A DNA stretch of 64,000 nucleotides from Ochotona curzoniae (lineage: Eukaryota > Chordata > Mammalia > Lagomorpha > Ochotonidae), in the NCBI RefSeq assembly GCF_017591425.1, contig NW_024466218.1, forward strand, positions 10,244,001 to 10,308,000, read 5' to 3'. Shown piece after piece: positions 47,600 to 58,935 of this stretch. A program made the translations under genes and the position numbers. Within the stretch, counting starts at the first letter, position 1; each line of letters starts with the position of its first letter. A model generated the notes under the pieces. The model was given only the letters and a program-made list of their open reading frames with translations, ran no database searches and was not told the origin of the DNA.

Positions 47600-48110
47600 A
47601 GTAATTTTTGTTGTCTGATCAAACAAATGAAGGAAACAATTAGCACTGCTCTACAGAAAATATGATCTTTCCAACATTACACAAATGTGTCCAGATAAAA
47701 TCCCAAATTACTCAAAATGGAACAGATCACCCAAAGGCAAGAAAAAATACATGGAAACCAACTCCAAGATGACTCTAGGTATTACAATTGGCAGACATCT
47801 TTTTAAATTCCTGAGAATATTGTAGCAATGCTCAAAGCAATAAATAATTTTCCTACAGTGAATAAAACAGAAACTCAGCAAAGTTAAAAAACTAAAATTT
47901 TACGACTTAAAATATACTATCATTATCAGAATGAAGAAGACAGCCAAATGTGATAATAAGCTTAGGTTTCTAATAATACAAAGGATGTAATCTGAAAATT
48001 AGGTTGAAAAAGTAACAGGCCCTTTGAAACAAGGGCATCTGGTTTAATATAAACTCAGTTGAACAGGAGAAAAGTAAGAGAATGGGGTTGAAATAGTATT
48101 TGCACACACA
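47600..48110 (+). mobile_element. old L1M 5' region or ORF1 fragment, sense
   Basis: GAACAGATCACCCAAAGGCAAG, ATGGAAACCAACTCCAAGATGAC, ATTGGCAGACATC and GTAGCAATGCTCAAAGC follow the order of the L1M ORF1 5' part. It is strongly diverged, with no frame left. Confidence 0.55.
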
Positions 48111-49764
48111 ATCACTGATTATTTCTAATATTTGGTAAAAATACATATATTTAGAGATTTCAGATTATCAGAACACTCAAAACAGGAAAAATACGAAGTA
48201 AAACAGTCACAAGCACTACAAGCTTAAACTGGTAAAACCGAATATTTAGAGACAATATTAAAGGCACCAGATACAAGGGAAAAAAGTGAACAAAATTATT
48301 GATTTCACATCGGGAATTATATGGGACAGAAAACAATTGAACAATATATTTTAAATACTGGACCAAAGTACTGTCAATTTATTACTTTATAGCAATATAA
48401 AAGGTCCTTCAAGAATTCATGCTCAAAGAAAACTGAGTGGTTTAAATGGTTGCATTATAAAAATATTAAATGAATTTATGTAGGTTAATAGAAAGTGATG
48501 CTGAAAGGAAATGGATAAACAAAATGTTGCATATTTATGCCCTGTACTAGAACTCAAGATTTTCTTTTAAAGCAACCAACGCTGATATACATAAAGGCAC
48601 TGATGAATCCCATAGGGATGATGCTGAGCTAAGAGACACATAAAAAGCCATGAACTATTATGTTTCCCTCTGTACAAAGGTCTAGAACAGATGAAAAGGA
48701 ATCTACAGTGACAGATATAAAACAGCCTTCATCTCTGCCCAAAGGATGTAGTCAAGGTTTACTAACAGCCCACAAGGAGTTGCCTTGGTGACCTCTGGGC
48801 TCTGCATGCTCACAGACAAAGATGGTGCTTGTCAAAATTGTCAGACTGTTCACTGCAGATCAAAAAGATGTAAAGCGAAGTGGAGCAAAAAGAAAATCTG
48901 AAGGAAGCAAGAAAATAAAAGAAGAAGAAACTGACAAGGATCTTCAAGGGAGAAATTAACCTGGAGCATTGCAAAACAAGATGAGTTTCTTGAAGAACGT
49001 ATAAAGAAGCATTAATATAAGACACAACCTACACGGAATGGATAGTTGCCTCAAAGCAAATACAGTTGTCAAGTTACTTACTCTAGGTCTAAGCTCTTGT
49101 AACTGTCTGTATGTCATATCTATTTTGTAATCGCACGGGTCTGTGTCTGTACCTGTACGTACGTTGCAGCAGGGAGCAAGTTAAGACTTTCAGAACTTCT
49201 AGGCACAGGAAGTATGATGGCATTCCGATTGATCTACATACATTATGTGGATTTACACATTTTATTAACTAAGCTCTTACCTATGGTCAGATGAATACAT
49301 ATGACATCTTAGCTTAAAAACAATGGGGTGACAAGGATGAGCAGGTATGTAGAAGTGTTTGCCCAAGGGTTAATCTTTGCTACGTTTGGGTAATGGGTAA
49401 TGTCGTGTATGTCTGAATTCCTAGTTAAGAAAGTTAAATAAAATCATTCTAACCATAAAATAAGCGTGTTAGGTTCTGAAAGATTTTTATTTACTTTTCA
49501 TGAATGAATACCTTGAAGATTAGAAAAAAAAAGCCTTGAAGTATTTTAATATCCTGTCAATGTTAAAAGTCCAGTCACAGCATACCTACTAGATTATTCT
49601 GTTCTAGCTGAACAGAGGATTGCTGCTTCTGCTTGTCTTTACCTGGAAGGTTTCACAGGTTACAGTGCCTTAAGGGGGTGGGGAGAATCAAATCCTTCAC
49701 TGCCCAGTGATTAGCAAATGGACAACCTAACAGGAGAAACTGCAGACAGGGTGGAAGCAGGAGG

Positions 49765-49766
<2 letters not shown>
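48111..49766. other. unclassified sequence with a small Lys-rich open frame
   Basis: No element is recognised. A 45-codon plus-strand frame (48,822-48,959) is rich in Lys and Glu, and an ATTAAATAAAATCA-like signal lies 480 bases downstream, but I could not assign a parent gene. Confidence 0.4.

Positions 49767-49822
<56 letters not shown>
49767..49822 (+). repeat. (GT)n microsatellite, about 28 units
   Basis: The longest pure dinucleotide run in the window, expected to be highly polymorphic. Confidence 0.97.
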
Positions 49823-49823
<1 letters not shown>

Positions 49824-49859
49824 CTATTCATGAAACAAAGTTATAACTGGTATCTTCAT

Positions 49860-50123
49860 TTTTTAAATTTTATTTAGTTTAATGTATTTTACACAGAGAG
49901 ATAATATCTTCCATCTGCTGGTTTACTCCTGAAATGCCTTCAGCAGCCACACTGAGCCAAAACAAAGCCAGGAGCGCTGAAATCAGCTGAGATCTCTCAG
50001 GACTAACAAGGACCCGGCTACTTGAACCACTTGAAGCCTCCCAGGACACATTATCAGTTAGTAGGCATCAGCACTGGAACCTAGGCTTTCCAATATGTAA
50101 TTGCTGTGCCAAATGCCCATCTC
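49860..50123 (-). mobile_element. C-type SINE, old, antisense
   Basis: TTTTAAATTTTATTTAG tail, ATCTTCCATCTGCTGGTTTACTCC, GCAGCCACACTGAGCC, then the old-type head ACATTATCAGTTAG and CAAATGCCCATCTCC. Confidence 0.75.
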
Positions 50124-50382
50124 CAGGATTTCTCTTTCACAAATTAAACAAAGGTAGTTAAGTTTGAATTTCCTTAACACTTTAGATTGTAGAGAGCATT
50201 ACTTTTACATGATGTTCTAAATTTATTATGCATTCAATAAATATTTTGTTATCAAAACTTGGGCATGTAAATGGAAATGAAAATCAAATTTTTAGATGAT
50301 GAAAAAAATTAACAGTGAGAAAAAATGTCAGAAAGAAAATTGTATTTATGTATCTAGATCCATTTTTCAAAAGTTTTTTTTT

Positions 50383-50697
50383 TTAAGATTTTAATTACTT
50401 GCTGGAAAATCGAATTTACAGAGAGAAAGAGACACAGAGACAAATATCTTCCTCCACTGGTTCACTGCACAAGTGGCCACAACAGCTGGAGCTGAGTTGA
50501 TTCAAAGCCGGGAGCCAGGAGCTTCTTCCTGGTCTCTCATGTGGGTGCAGGGTACTAAGGCTTTAGGCCATTCTCACTGCTTTCCCAGGCCTCAAGCAGA
50601 GAGCTGGATGGGAAATGTAGCATCAGAAACTGACACCCATATGGGATCCTGGAATATGCAAGGTGAGGATTTAGCCGCTAGGCTACTGCACCAGGGC
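50383..50697 (-). mobile_element. C-type SINE, antisense
   Basis: A TAAGATTTTAATTACTTGCTGG tail precedes a full body ending GCCGCTAGGCTACTGCACCAGGGC. The B-box region is present, but the head CpGs are mostly decayed. Confidence 0.88.
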
Positions 50698-53600
50698 ACA
50701 AGAAGTTTCTTAATGTAAGAAATAAAACTTTATTTCCCCCAAATTAATAATACCACCAGAATTGAATGTGGTTAAGGAGGAGTGCTAAGAGAGCACATTT
50801 GTTAACTCAGTCTTTGCAGCTAACACACACAGATTTGGGTTTAACTATTGCTGTTATTTATTGATGGAGAAAGTCTGTCATTAACTTCAGGTCACTACTG
50901 TAAACAACTTTAAGCCTATTCTTTCTAGTAATATGTATGGAAAAATTCAGAAACTCCCACTCTTTCTTATTTGGAACAATGTCATATCAAAACATCATTC
51001 TATTTTCAGTTAATCAACAAAGGTCAGTACTTACAGAATAACTATCAGATGCTGTGAAATGTATGAGAAGTGGACAGGACTGGGAGCTCGGAGTCTTGAC
51101 ATCTGACACAAGCGAAAAGCATAGATAGTGTATTATACGCTTCCAATACATTACATTGTGTAAACATGTTTCAAGATAGTGGGTCTTTCATATGAGTTCA
51201 AGGGCTGGAGAACATACTGTGATGGTAAACAAAGTTTATAAAGCAATTAGCATGGAATGTTTTTTACACATGAATACATTCCTTATTTACTTCGCTCCTA
51301 CTATAAATATCTTTATTTGAAATTTTTAATATCTTAAAAAATAACCTCTGTTTAATGTAATCCATGAAACATGTCAAATGCTACATGTCCTCCTCTAATC
51401 ACTTAAGATACAAATATAAATGAAGGAAATTCTGGTTTCTGTATGTTACATTGAAAAATAGTCATTACCAATAATAGGCTGCTTGGTTTAAATGATCTAA
51501 ATTATTAAAATGAACACTTCTATACATAAATAATCCTGTCATCTAGTGTGTTTCTTAGGGAAAAAAATGCATATTCCTTTAGCAAAGAAAAGCCATATAG
51601 GATATTTAGTTCAGCTTGTTCGTATATAACATTGATAAAAATGGTCTTTTAAATAATTACTTCCACATGTGAGATGACCGCAGAAGGAACATTTTAAGAC
51701 TTTCCTTACTATCATCCTCATGCCTACAAATATTTTCAGGCATTCCCTATTGAAATAAATACGCTTCGCTCTCTAAAGGGCTCAAAACAAAAGGATGTTT
51801 CCATCAATAAACTCCGTCCTTTAGAATCTCAATTTTTTTTTTAGATAGATGTAAATTTTTTTAAATACACAGATTTCAGATTGGGCAATTTGCATGTCTA
51901 GTGAGCAACACAGACAATAATTATCCTAGACTAAGGACCAGATAAAACTTTAGGTCTTAGATCATGATAAAACATTTTTTAAAATCTGGAATCCCTGTTT
52001 CTTTCACACTAACTAATTGACATACAAGAATGGAACACAAGGGAAAATGTAATTGGAAGAACACGATAGTCGTGTAAAATGTTCAAGTGCATTTGACGAT
52101 GCAGGTCAGGGACAAAACGGGAAAGGAGAACAAGTGAATCGGAGTGGTATTTTCAGCACAATGCAAGCAGCTCCATCAGCATCATAACTTGCTACAAACA
52201 CACTTTGAACTAATTCAAATGTATTGCACAAAATGTGAAAGGACCTATTTTCAATTGTGAGTCTACTCACATGGTTGTTAGACATTCTCATATATTACAA
52301 TTTAGTTAGTGGAGCTTCTACTTGGCTTTCATCAAACATAAAGCTTCTCAGCATCAAATAAATTACATGGTATTTACTGTAGGAAATAACTTTTGAATTA
52401 AAACCTATGCTTGCTAACACAATTCCTGTTGGCCTCCAGAGATTTGGATGTTGCCTAGATGAACCACAAAGCATCACTTCAGTGGGAAAAAATTAAATCA
52501 GGACAGCAATTTCACATAAATGAAATGTTTTTTGACTAAGCGTTACATTTTGTACCACCTTATCTGAAACTACTAAAAATATTAGTTTTTATTTAGAAAT
52601 GATCACTGAAAAACCTGACATTTTTTTGAGATGAGCAGATGGTTATTCAGATAACTAACCTGAAATAAAAGGAAGGATTGCTTTAGCCTTAATCATTTAG
52701 ATTAACCATCTGTATTAATCAAATTTACATACCATTGATATTTCTGACTTAATTTTGTTCTTGCTTTCTCCTGTCAAAATACTTGGTATCTTTGGGCTCA
52801 CATGCCCATATACAACATTCAGATTCAGAAAGCAGGATTTAAAACTGTTTTAATACAAAGTGAATAGATTAGAAGCACCTCTTGAGAGGCTGTATATTCT
52901 AGCAGTTTTTCCTCATTGTGTCTGTCCCGTGACAGTCCATTAAAGGTTCACCTAAAATATTAGCATTTTACTTATAGTCCACTGAGAAAAAGTTTCCCAG
53001 AAGTAAAGGGCATGCTGGTGTAGTGCCATTGAGAGATGTAAACTACGATAACACATATTGCAGGCATTAAAACCGAAAGATAGAATCACAGCTATTTAAA
53101 ATGGCAATGCCACACATGCCCATGAACCTGAATCTTAAGCCAACCTTTTCACTTCAGTTCAAAGAGAGTACGGCAAATGCATATAGCATTTCTCAGGAGA
53201 GCATTAGTGAGACAGGATGCCCAAGGGAGGAGTACCACACAGGGGGACCAGCAGGGACAGCGGAGCCATGAGGCACTGCCTAGAGACAATGGGCTGAAGT
53301 CTCCATAAGCAGGTGAGTACAAACACTACCGTGCTGGCTGACAGGACCCTTCCTCAAGACAGGGCTTCCCAGGTGAATGCACCTTCACTTGTTATGTATC
53401 TTGAAGGCACATTAAAGAGACTGGATGGACACTCTTCATGTCTGACACATTTACCTACATCCTCTCAATGTTCAGGAATCAATGTGACACAATGTTTTTG
53501 AGCATCTCAGCTAAAGTCATAAGAACATGCAACATGCAAGGCTTACGACTTAAACATTTGGGGTTTGTTAAAAAGTCAGAGAACAGCAAAGAGTTACTGG

Positions 53601-54190
53601 CTGTTCTAAAAGGCCAGAGAAAAAATTAGAGCAGCTTAGAAAAGATGGCCATTATTTACTCCATAATCCTACTCAGGGCAAAATTATCATATCTGCAAAT
53701 CTGGAACTTCACATGCAAGAAAAAAAAATCTAACCTTAAATGCATTCCCTAAACTTTAGGTTGCTTGCCCCATTTTCTTGACCTGTGTTGTTCTCTTTTC
53801 TCAAAAGGTAATGAGTTGCTGGAAGGAGCAGTATTTATGCATTTTTGGAATTCTTTAAGGCCTCAAATCCTTAGTCACTGCGATAGGGGTCTAAACCCAG
53901 GGAGTTTAAAAGCTGCTATCAAATAACATAATTATGTCATTATTTTCCCAACTCCTTTGAATCCATCTTTCTTTCGACCCTTGTCATATAAGTCTTATAT
54001 ATTTAAAAATGTTTCTTCCTTATATCAATGAATAATTCCAGCAGATATCAATAATCATGCTTATTTGAGCTACATCACATATAAACATGATGTATTATGG
54101 TGTCTTAAGACAGATGCACACACCTCAAATTTCCCTTTAAGCATTCTCATTTTAGCTATAATCAATTTTAAATAATTATAAGAAAACAGA
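50698..54190. other. repeat-poor stretch, no proven gene
   Basis: About 3.5 kb with no SINE or recognisable LINE. It contains one interval with splice-like boundaries (53,200-53,312, ending AAGCAG before GTGAGT). None of the 60-codon frames (52106-52477, 53313-53629) looks coding. Confidence 0.4.
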
Positions 54191-54508
54191 AGTGTAACTA
54201 GCAGTTTATGTCCTCACCTTGCATGCACTGGGATCCCATTTGGGCACTGGTTGTAATCCTGGAAGCCCTGCTTCCCATCAATCTCTCTGCTTGTGGCCTG
54301 GGAAAGCAGTCGAGGATGGTCCAAAGCCTTGAGACCCTGCATCCACATGGGAGACCCAAATGAAGCCCCACGCTCTGGCTTCAGATCGGTGCAGTTCCAG
54401 CTATTGCAGCCCTTTGGGGAGTAAATCAAAGGACGGAAGATCTTCCTCTCTGTCTTTCCTCTCTGTATTTCTGCCTTTCCAATAAAAAAAAAAAAATCTT
54501 AAAAAAAT
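54191..54508 (+). mobile_element. C-type SINE, pika-type tail
   Basis: It starts near AACTAGCAGTTTATGTCCTCACC and ends TTTCCAATAAAAAAAAAAAAATC. The first 15 bases of the head are altered. Confidence 0.87.
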
Positions 54509-56144
54509 TTGCATGAATGAATATATTCTAACACAAATTGATAATGACTGTGAACCACTGAAGTTGTGATGTACTTCTGAAATACATTATAATCATTAAA
54601 CTAAAATATAATGCTAATTAAAACAAATCCCACTATAAGCATATAGTTCAAAAGAAAGTGCTCATAAGATATTGCTCTTCAGTTTAGGCCTCCACCTCTT
54701 ACAGAAATCTCGCAGACACACTGAAAAGCTAAAGTCTACCACCTGCCAGTTTAACTCCAACAGCCTGTGGAAAATCCTGGATTATAAATCATTGTTACAA
54801 CCTTTGCCTAGAGTTCCTTATGGTCATATTGTTTATGAGAAGGACTTGAGGAAAGTATACTAGACAACATCTTTTTAAAACAACGAGTGAGATTTTTCAG
54901 CAGTTTCCATTTGACAATCAGAAAACCAGGGAGAACAGCCACGTTCGTTAAAAGTTCTGTCCACTAAAGGGACTACCTTTGTTACCCTTAGAATCAATGA
55001 AGGCTGTATGAAAAACACTTGGAAAAATCTGAAAGTGTTTTAAAAATGTTATTATGACATTATTCTGCTTTCAACTTCGCAAGCCCACTTCTAATTTACC
55101 TATGTAGTTGTTTCCACATTTGTATCTGAGTTTCAGTGTCAATTTCATCTTAAAAAGATAGATCCCAGGCCTATCTGATCGTACTAATGACAGTTAAGTC
55201 TAACTAGCTTTACTAGCCATACTTAACTAGATGTTTCAAAATTTACATAATTCCAACAGGAGAACCATCTGGTTTTCCTTGCCACCAGTTTCTTGTAATT
55301 TGATTAAATTAGTTAACATTAGTACTGGAGTCCACGGTTGCCTGAGTTTGCTTTCCATGCAGCAAAACGAGGGAGATTTTCGCTTTCACATGAAAGAAAA
55401 TCATGGTTTTCTTCTTGTGTTTTCTTCACTTCCTCCTCTTGTAAGTTCATTTCCTTTTCTCTTTTCCCTCTCTCTACGGCTTTCTTTTCACATGCTGTTT
55501 TGTGACATTTCTCGTTGGATTATGAGAAAACGTGTGTCCTGCTGGTTTTCTTGTCCACACCTGAACAACAAGCACCCAAGAATGTCTGAGAATTTGTACG
55601 ACCATAAAACAACCCCCGTTTGTTGCTTATGTGACCATGGTGCACGTGTTGGTGAAAGAAAAAGCTAAAAACTTTACCTTGACCAATCAGAAATTAGGGT
55701 GTCAATGACAGACTAAAAATGGAGCGTGAATAAGTACAAAAGTGTATCTTGCACTTTTTTGTAGTAATAATTAAGCCTTTAATTGTAGATATATACGTAC
55801 ACACACATATATAATAATTATGTACCTAAAGTAATGGAGACAGGTTCCAGGCTGCAAAGTTACATGTTCTTCAAAATATTCCACAGCTCTTCACATTCAC
55901 CAGGCACTTAAAAGGACTTTGGGTAAAATGCACAAATTCTGATGAAATTGGCGACTGCACCAAAAAACATTGACTAAAATTGCTTGGAACAACCATCTAA
56001 GGCATTTAAATAATGCAAATGGATAGGAATGCAAATACACACACACGAAATAAGTAGTTGAAAACACAAAAAATGGAGATATGTACAAATGCACAGAGAC
56101 CATTACATGAAAACATAAGGCATAAAAGACGAACTGATGCATGT
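54509..56144. other. unclassified sequence upstream of the CpG-rich region
   Basis: The 145-codon plus frame 55231-55668 is the longest outside repeats and the island. It is Ser/Leu/Phe-rich, has no domain I recognise and no CpG signal, so I leave it uncalled. An (AC/AT)-rich run lies at 55,798-55,816. Confidence 0.4.
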
Positions 56145-56348
56145 TCAGTCTTGAGGATTGAGAAGATCTTCACTATTTTCAGTAACTGAAGTTTCCAGGA
56201 ATTGAGGATCGTCCGTGAGCAAGCTACGAGCCGCCGTGTCATTAATATTTATGGTGAGATATTGACTCAACGCGTGCGCTTGGAGAGGCCAGGCATCCTC
56301 ACCTGTGCCGCCTCTGAAGTGACGATCCACCTCCTCTGCAAGGACGCT
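56145..56348 (-). CDS. candidate terminal exon of an unidentified minus-strand gene
   Basis: On the minus strand, TTTGTCTGCAG (ending at 56,349) forms a fair splice acceptor. The next 67 codons are open to TGA at 56,147-56,145, and the first codon after the acceptor is in phase. The interval contains about ten CpGs in 140 bases while the flanks are AT-rich and CpG-poor, as expected for an exon. The residues run from SVLAEEVDRHFRGG to EDLLNPQD, acidic toward the end, with no domain I can name. An internal CACAG before GTGAGG (56,307 to 56,297) could instead be a donor, giving a 46-base exon. The patch might also belong to a plus-strand transcript, with GAG before GTAATG at 56,363 as donor. Its position about 400 bases from the CpG island fits a promoter-proximal exon. 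Confidence 0.35.
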   Translation of the reverse strand, partial: SVLAEEVDRHFRGGTGEDAWPLQAHALSQYLTININDTAARSLLTDDPQFLETSVTENSEDLLNPQD

Positions 56349-56579
56349 CTGCAGACAAATGAGGTAATGTTTGGGAAATGTTTGCAGCTGGGAAGAGAAC
56401 CCCATCGCATTCTTGTAAGATCTCCCTACTCTATATTCCAGCCTGGTACATTGCTGCTTCTCGTTTAAAATGGAAATTGTACTGTTTGAGTGTCTGTATT
56501 CTGACCAAAATCTGGGTCAACATAAGAGGAAGAATATTTTTTATTTTAATTCTACTTTCTGCTCAGATCCCCAGCACAC

Positions 56580-56604
56580 GTGTGTGTGTGGGGGGGGGGG
56601 GAGG
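56580..56604 (+). repeat. GT run joined to a 12-G homopolymer
   Basis: GTGTGTGTGTG passes directly into twelve G and then AGG. The tract could form G-quadruplex structure and is prone to slippage and sequencing error. Confidence 0.85.
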
Positions 56605-56748
56605 TGATTGTAGGAAACAAAGCCCATAAATCAGCATTGAAGGAGAAAAACCTGGGTCTGCGAAGGTTGTTTTTTTCTACTCCCCAATGAGGAGTGGGAA
56701 TACTGTATTTCCCTGGAGGAGGGTTTCGGTCCTTGCAGGCAGGTGGTG

Positions 56749-56820
56749 CACGCGGTGTGTGTGTGCGCGCGCGCGCGTGTGTATGTGTGTGTATGTGTGT
56801 GCTGTGCGTGCGCGCCCGCG
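56749..56820. repeat. alternating purine-pyrimidine tract (GT/GC)n
   Basis: GTGTGTGTGTGCGCGCGCGCGCGTGTG continues through GTATGTGTG units to GTGCGTGCGCGCCCGCG. Such tracts have high Z-DNA potential, and this one borders the island. The Arg/Ala and Cys/Val frames here are translations of the repeat. Confidence 0.9.
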
Positions 56821-57581
56821 GAGAGAGGGGCGGGGGAGGCGGATGAGGAGGATGAGATCATAGTTTCAGGATCCTCAGGAAACCCTGGTACTGGCAGCAG
56901 CCAGCCTCTGCTGTGCCCACATGACCCACAACTCTGGCAGCGGACCCGGCACTTCCAACATTATTAAATGATAAGAAAGCGGTTCCTACTCCATGCCCAA
57001 ACCTCGTTGCAGACCAATAGACACCTTCTAAGAGTTTGGCGAGTCGGTGACTGAGGCGTCGGTCCATTCTAAGGTGTGTGCACGGCGTTTTCTTCCTTGA
57101 CAGCACCGGAGTGGGGGAGGGCGCGGGGGCGGACAGGGTCCGTGGGCCGGCCGAGGAGCGGACGCGGGGGCCCGGCTGCCGCGCGCTGCCCCCGGCCGCC
57201 CGGTGCCGCGGAGCCCACGGCGGGGTGGAAGGTGCACATGACGCGCAGCTTCCAGCTGCGCAGGGACCGCAGCAGCCCAGGGCTCCGGGGCGCGGGCGCT
57301 CTAGTAGGGCAGGCACCACGCACCAGGCAAAGTGGAGAGTGGAAGCGGGCGTTGGGGCGGGCGGGCGAAGGGATTCGTCCCAACGCCCACTTGCGGGGGG
57401 TTCCCACCTGTGCGCGGGCGCTGGCCGCTGTGAGTGCGAAGCGTGTGCGGGGCGCCGCAACCCGGACTGCGGCGCGGCGCCTCCCAGGGCGGCGGGCGGC
57501 GCCTCGGGCCCGCGGGGCGGAGGGAGCGCCTGCTGCAGGATGGCCGGCCGAGGGGCGCCGGGCAGGGCAGGTGAATCCCTG

Positions 57582-57599
57582 CCACCACCACCACCACCG
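57582..57599 (+). repeat. (CCA)6 trinucleotide run
   Basis: Six CCA units within the island would encode His on plus or Trp/Gly/Val on minus depending on frame. Its presence is not evidence of translation. Confidence 0.85.
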
Positions 57600-57950
57600 A
57601 GGCCCGGGCCGCGGCGCCGCTCCCCGAGAGGCAGTGGCAGCCGGGATCCTTGGCTTCACGATTCGAGTTGTTTTATTGGGATCGCTGCTTTCCTCGGTCA
57701 TCCTTGTGGGTTGAGCTGATGGGAGGTGGTCACCTCCATTAGGGATGACACTCACGCGGGGGCCAGGGGCAGGGACAGCTTGGGGAGCACTGACCGGGAA
57801 ATCCACGCTGGGTTCCCAGCCAGCAGTGTATGCACTTGTAGCAAAGCACTGTGGTGCAGTGGCAGAGGGACGTTTGAGCGAGAGTGGTGCGCTGGGAGCT
57901 GAGAGGTGGGAACTAGGGTGGGGGTGGCGCCGGGGTGGGGTGTCCTCGCC

Positions 57951-58464
57951 TTGTGTAACCTGTTGTCTTCTTCGGAGTTTCCTCTGGACCGAGGGCAGAC
58001 GGGAGGTGCACTCTGGTCACCCGGAGTGGGAGGTGGAGAAAGATGTCTGTCAAAAGACCAAAGCCAAAGAGAGAAGGGGGCGGTGACGGTGGAGTTGGGA
58101 CTCCATGGTACGTTCCCAGGACTTAATATAAAACTTTGCTGCTTGCCAGGCTTGGGGCCTGGCTTTGGGAATGTGAGTGTAGAGGCTGAGCATAGCTCCG
58201 CTGGGTGTACGTTTCCATTTACTATCCATTTTTGCTCTAAAAAAATGGCATTTGAACTTGATGGCTAAGTTTTACTGTAACCTGTCATGATTTCTTGGTA
58301 CTTGGTGTTTCTTTTGAACATAACAAATGTGATTATTCATTTCATGTCATATATATTTCATTATATAGATGTATACATATATATATTGCTTATTCCAAAA
58401 GTGAAAACTTTAAAAAAACATAGCCATCTTCTAGTCCCATGATTCTTTTTTGATTTAGTTTTAT
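57951..58464. other. island shoulder, possible first-intron sequence
   Basis: GC content falls from left to right. A plausible plus-strand donor GGTACGT lies at 58,108, but no acceptor pairs with it in view. Confidence 0.4.
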
Positions 58465-58620
58465 TCGCTCTTCATTCTCACATAACCGTAAGAGGAAGTG
58501 GTAATACTATTCACCTATTACAGGTGACAATTCCAGGCACACTGGGAAATTACTTAATCCCCATCACACAATTGTAAACATTAGGGCCCACTATATTGAG
58601 CACATTTTTCTAGAATGATG
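58465..58620 (-). mobile_element. MIR SINE fragment, antisense
   Basis: ATTCTCACATAACCGTAAGAGGAAGTGG, TATTACAGGTGACAATTCCAGG and GGAAATTACTTAATCC follow the MIR core in reverse orientation. Confidence 0.65.
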
Positions 58621-58935
58621 GACCTCTCAAACACTTGGTATAGTTTCAAGGGCAATTAAATCATTTTTTTCTTATTTTAATACAAAAATATGGGAAATCA
58701 TCTCCTCAGCTGTTTCCTTTTGCCCCCCATTAATCATATAGTAGCAATCATATAGTAGCATTTAACAGCATAGTTCAGATTATCAGTCAGCAAACTGTCA
58801 ATAAATTATTATAAAACAGATGACTGGAGTTGTATATATATTTGCACTTAATTTAAAATTTCTGTTTGTGGAGAGCATGGACATCATTTTCTGTAGGATG
58901 CCATTTTGCAAAATTTTGAGTTAAATTAACTTTTT

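Larger units (their letters stand above)
56740..57950. promoter_or_regulatory. CpG island, probable (possibly bidirectional) promoter
   Basis: The only extended GC-rich, CpG-dense interval in the window, with its densest part at 57,070-57,640. It holds GC boxes (GGGGCGGGGGAGGCGG at 56,828), a CCAAT box (GACCAATAG, 57,013; ATTGG on the minus strand) and GGTGACTGA (57,046), resembling an AP-1 or CRE site. No TATA box is evident. Candidate donors exist on both strands, for example GGGCAG before GTGAAT at 57,569 (plus) and GCACAG before GTGGGA near 57,405 (minus), so direction is undecided. Open frames of 200-245 codons on both strands are typical of GC-rich DNA and are not called as genes. Confidence 0.85.

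Noticed and set aside
55231..55668. 145-codon plus-strand frame
   Set aside because: Its composition reflects T/C-rich DNA (Ser, Leu, Phe), with no motif, no CpG enrichment and no matching splice signals.
56858..57067. 69-codon minus-strand frame beginning MDRRLSHRL within the island
   Set aside because: It overlaps the CCAAT and promoter-like region, has no homologue I know and no splice context. It may be an upstream frame at most.
57069..57806. 245-codon minus-strand frame and 212/213-codon plus-strand frames across the CpG island
   Set aside because: Long frames on both strands in the same GC-rich DNA are expected from scarcity of TAA/TAG/TGA. They are Ala/Pro/Arg/Gly-rich without domains. 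A real short first coding segment inside cannot be excluded but is not supported.
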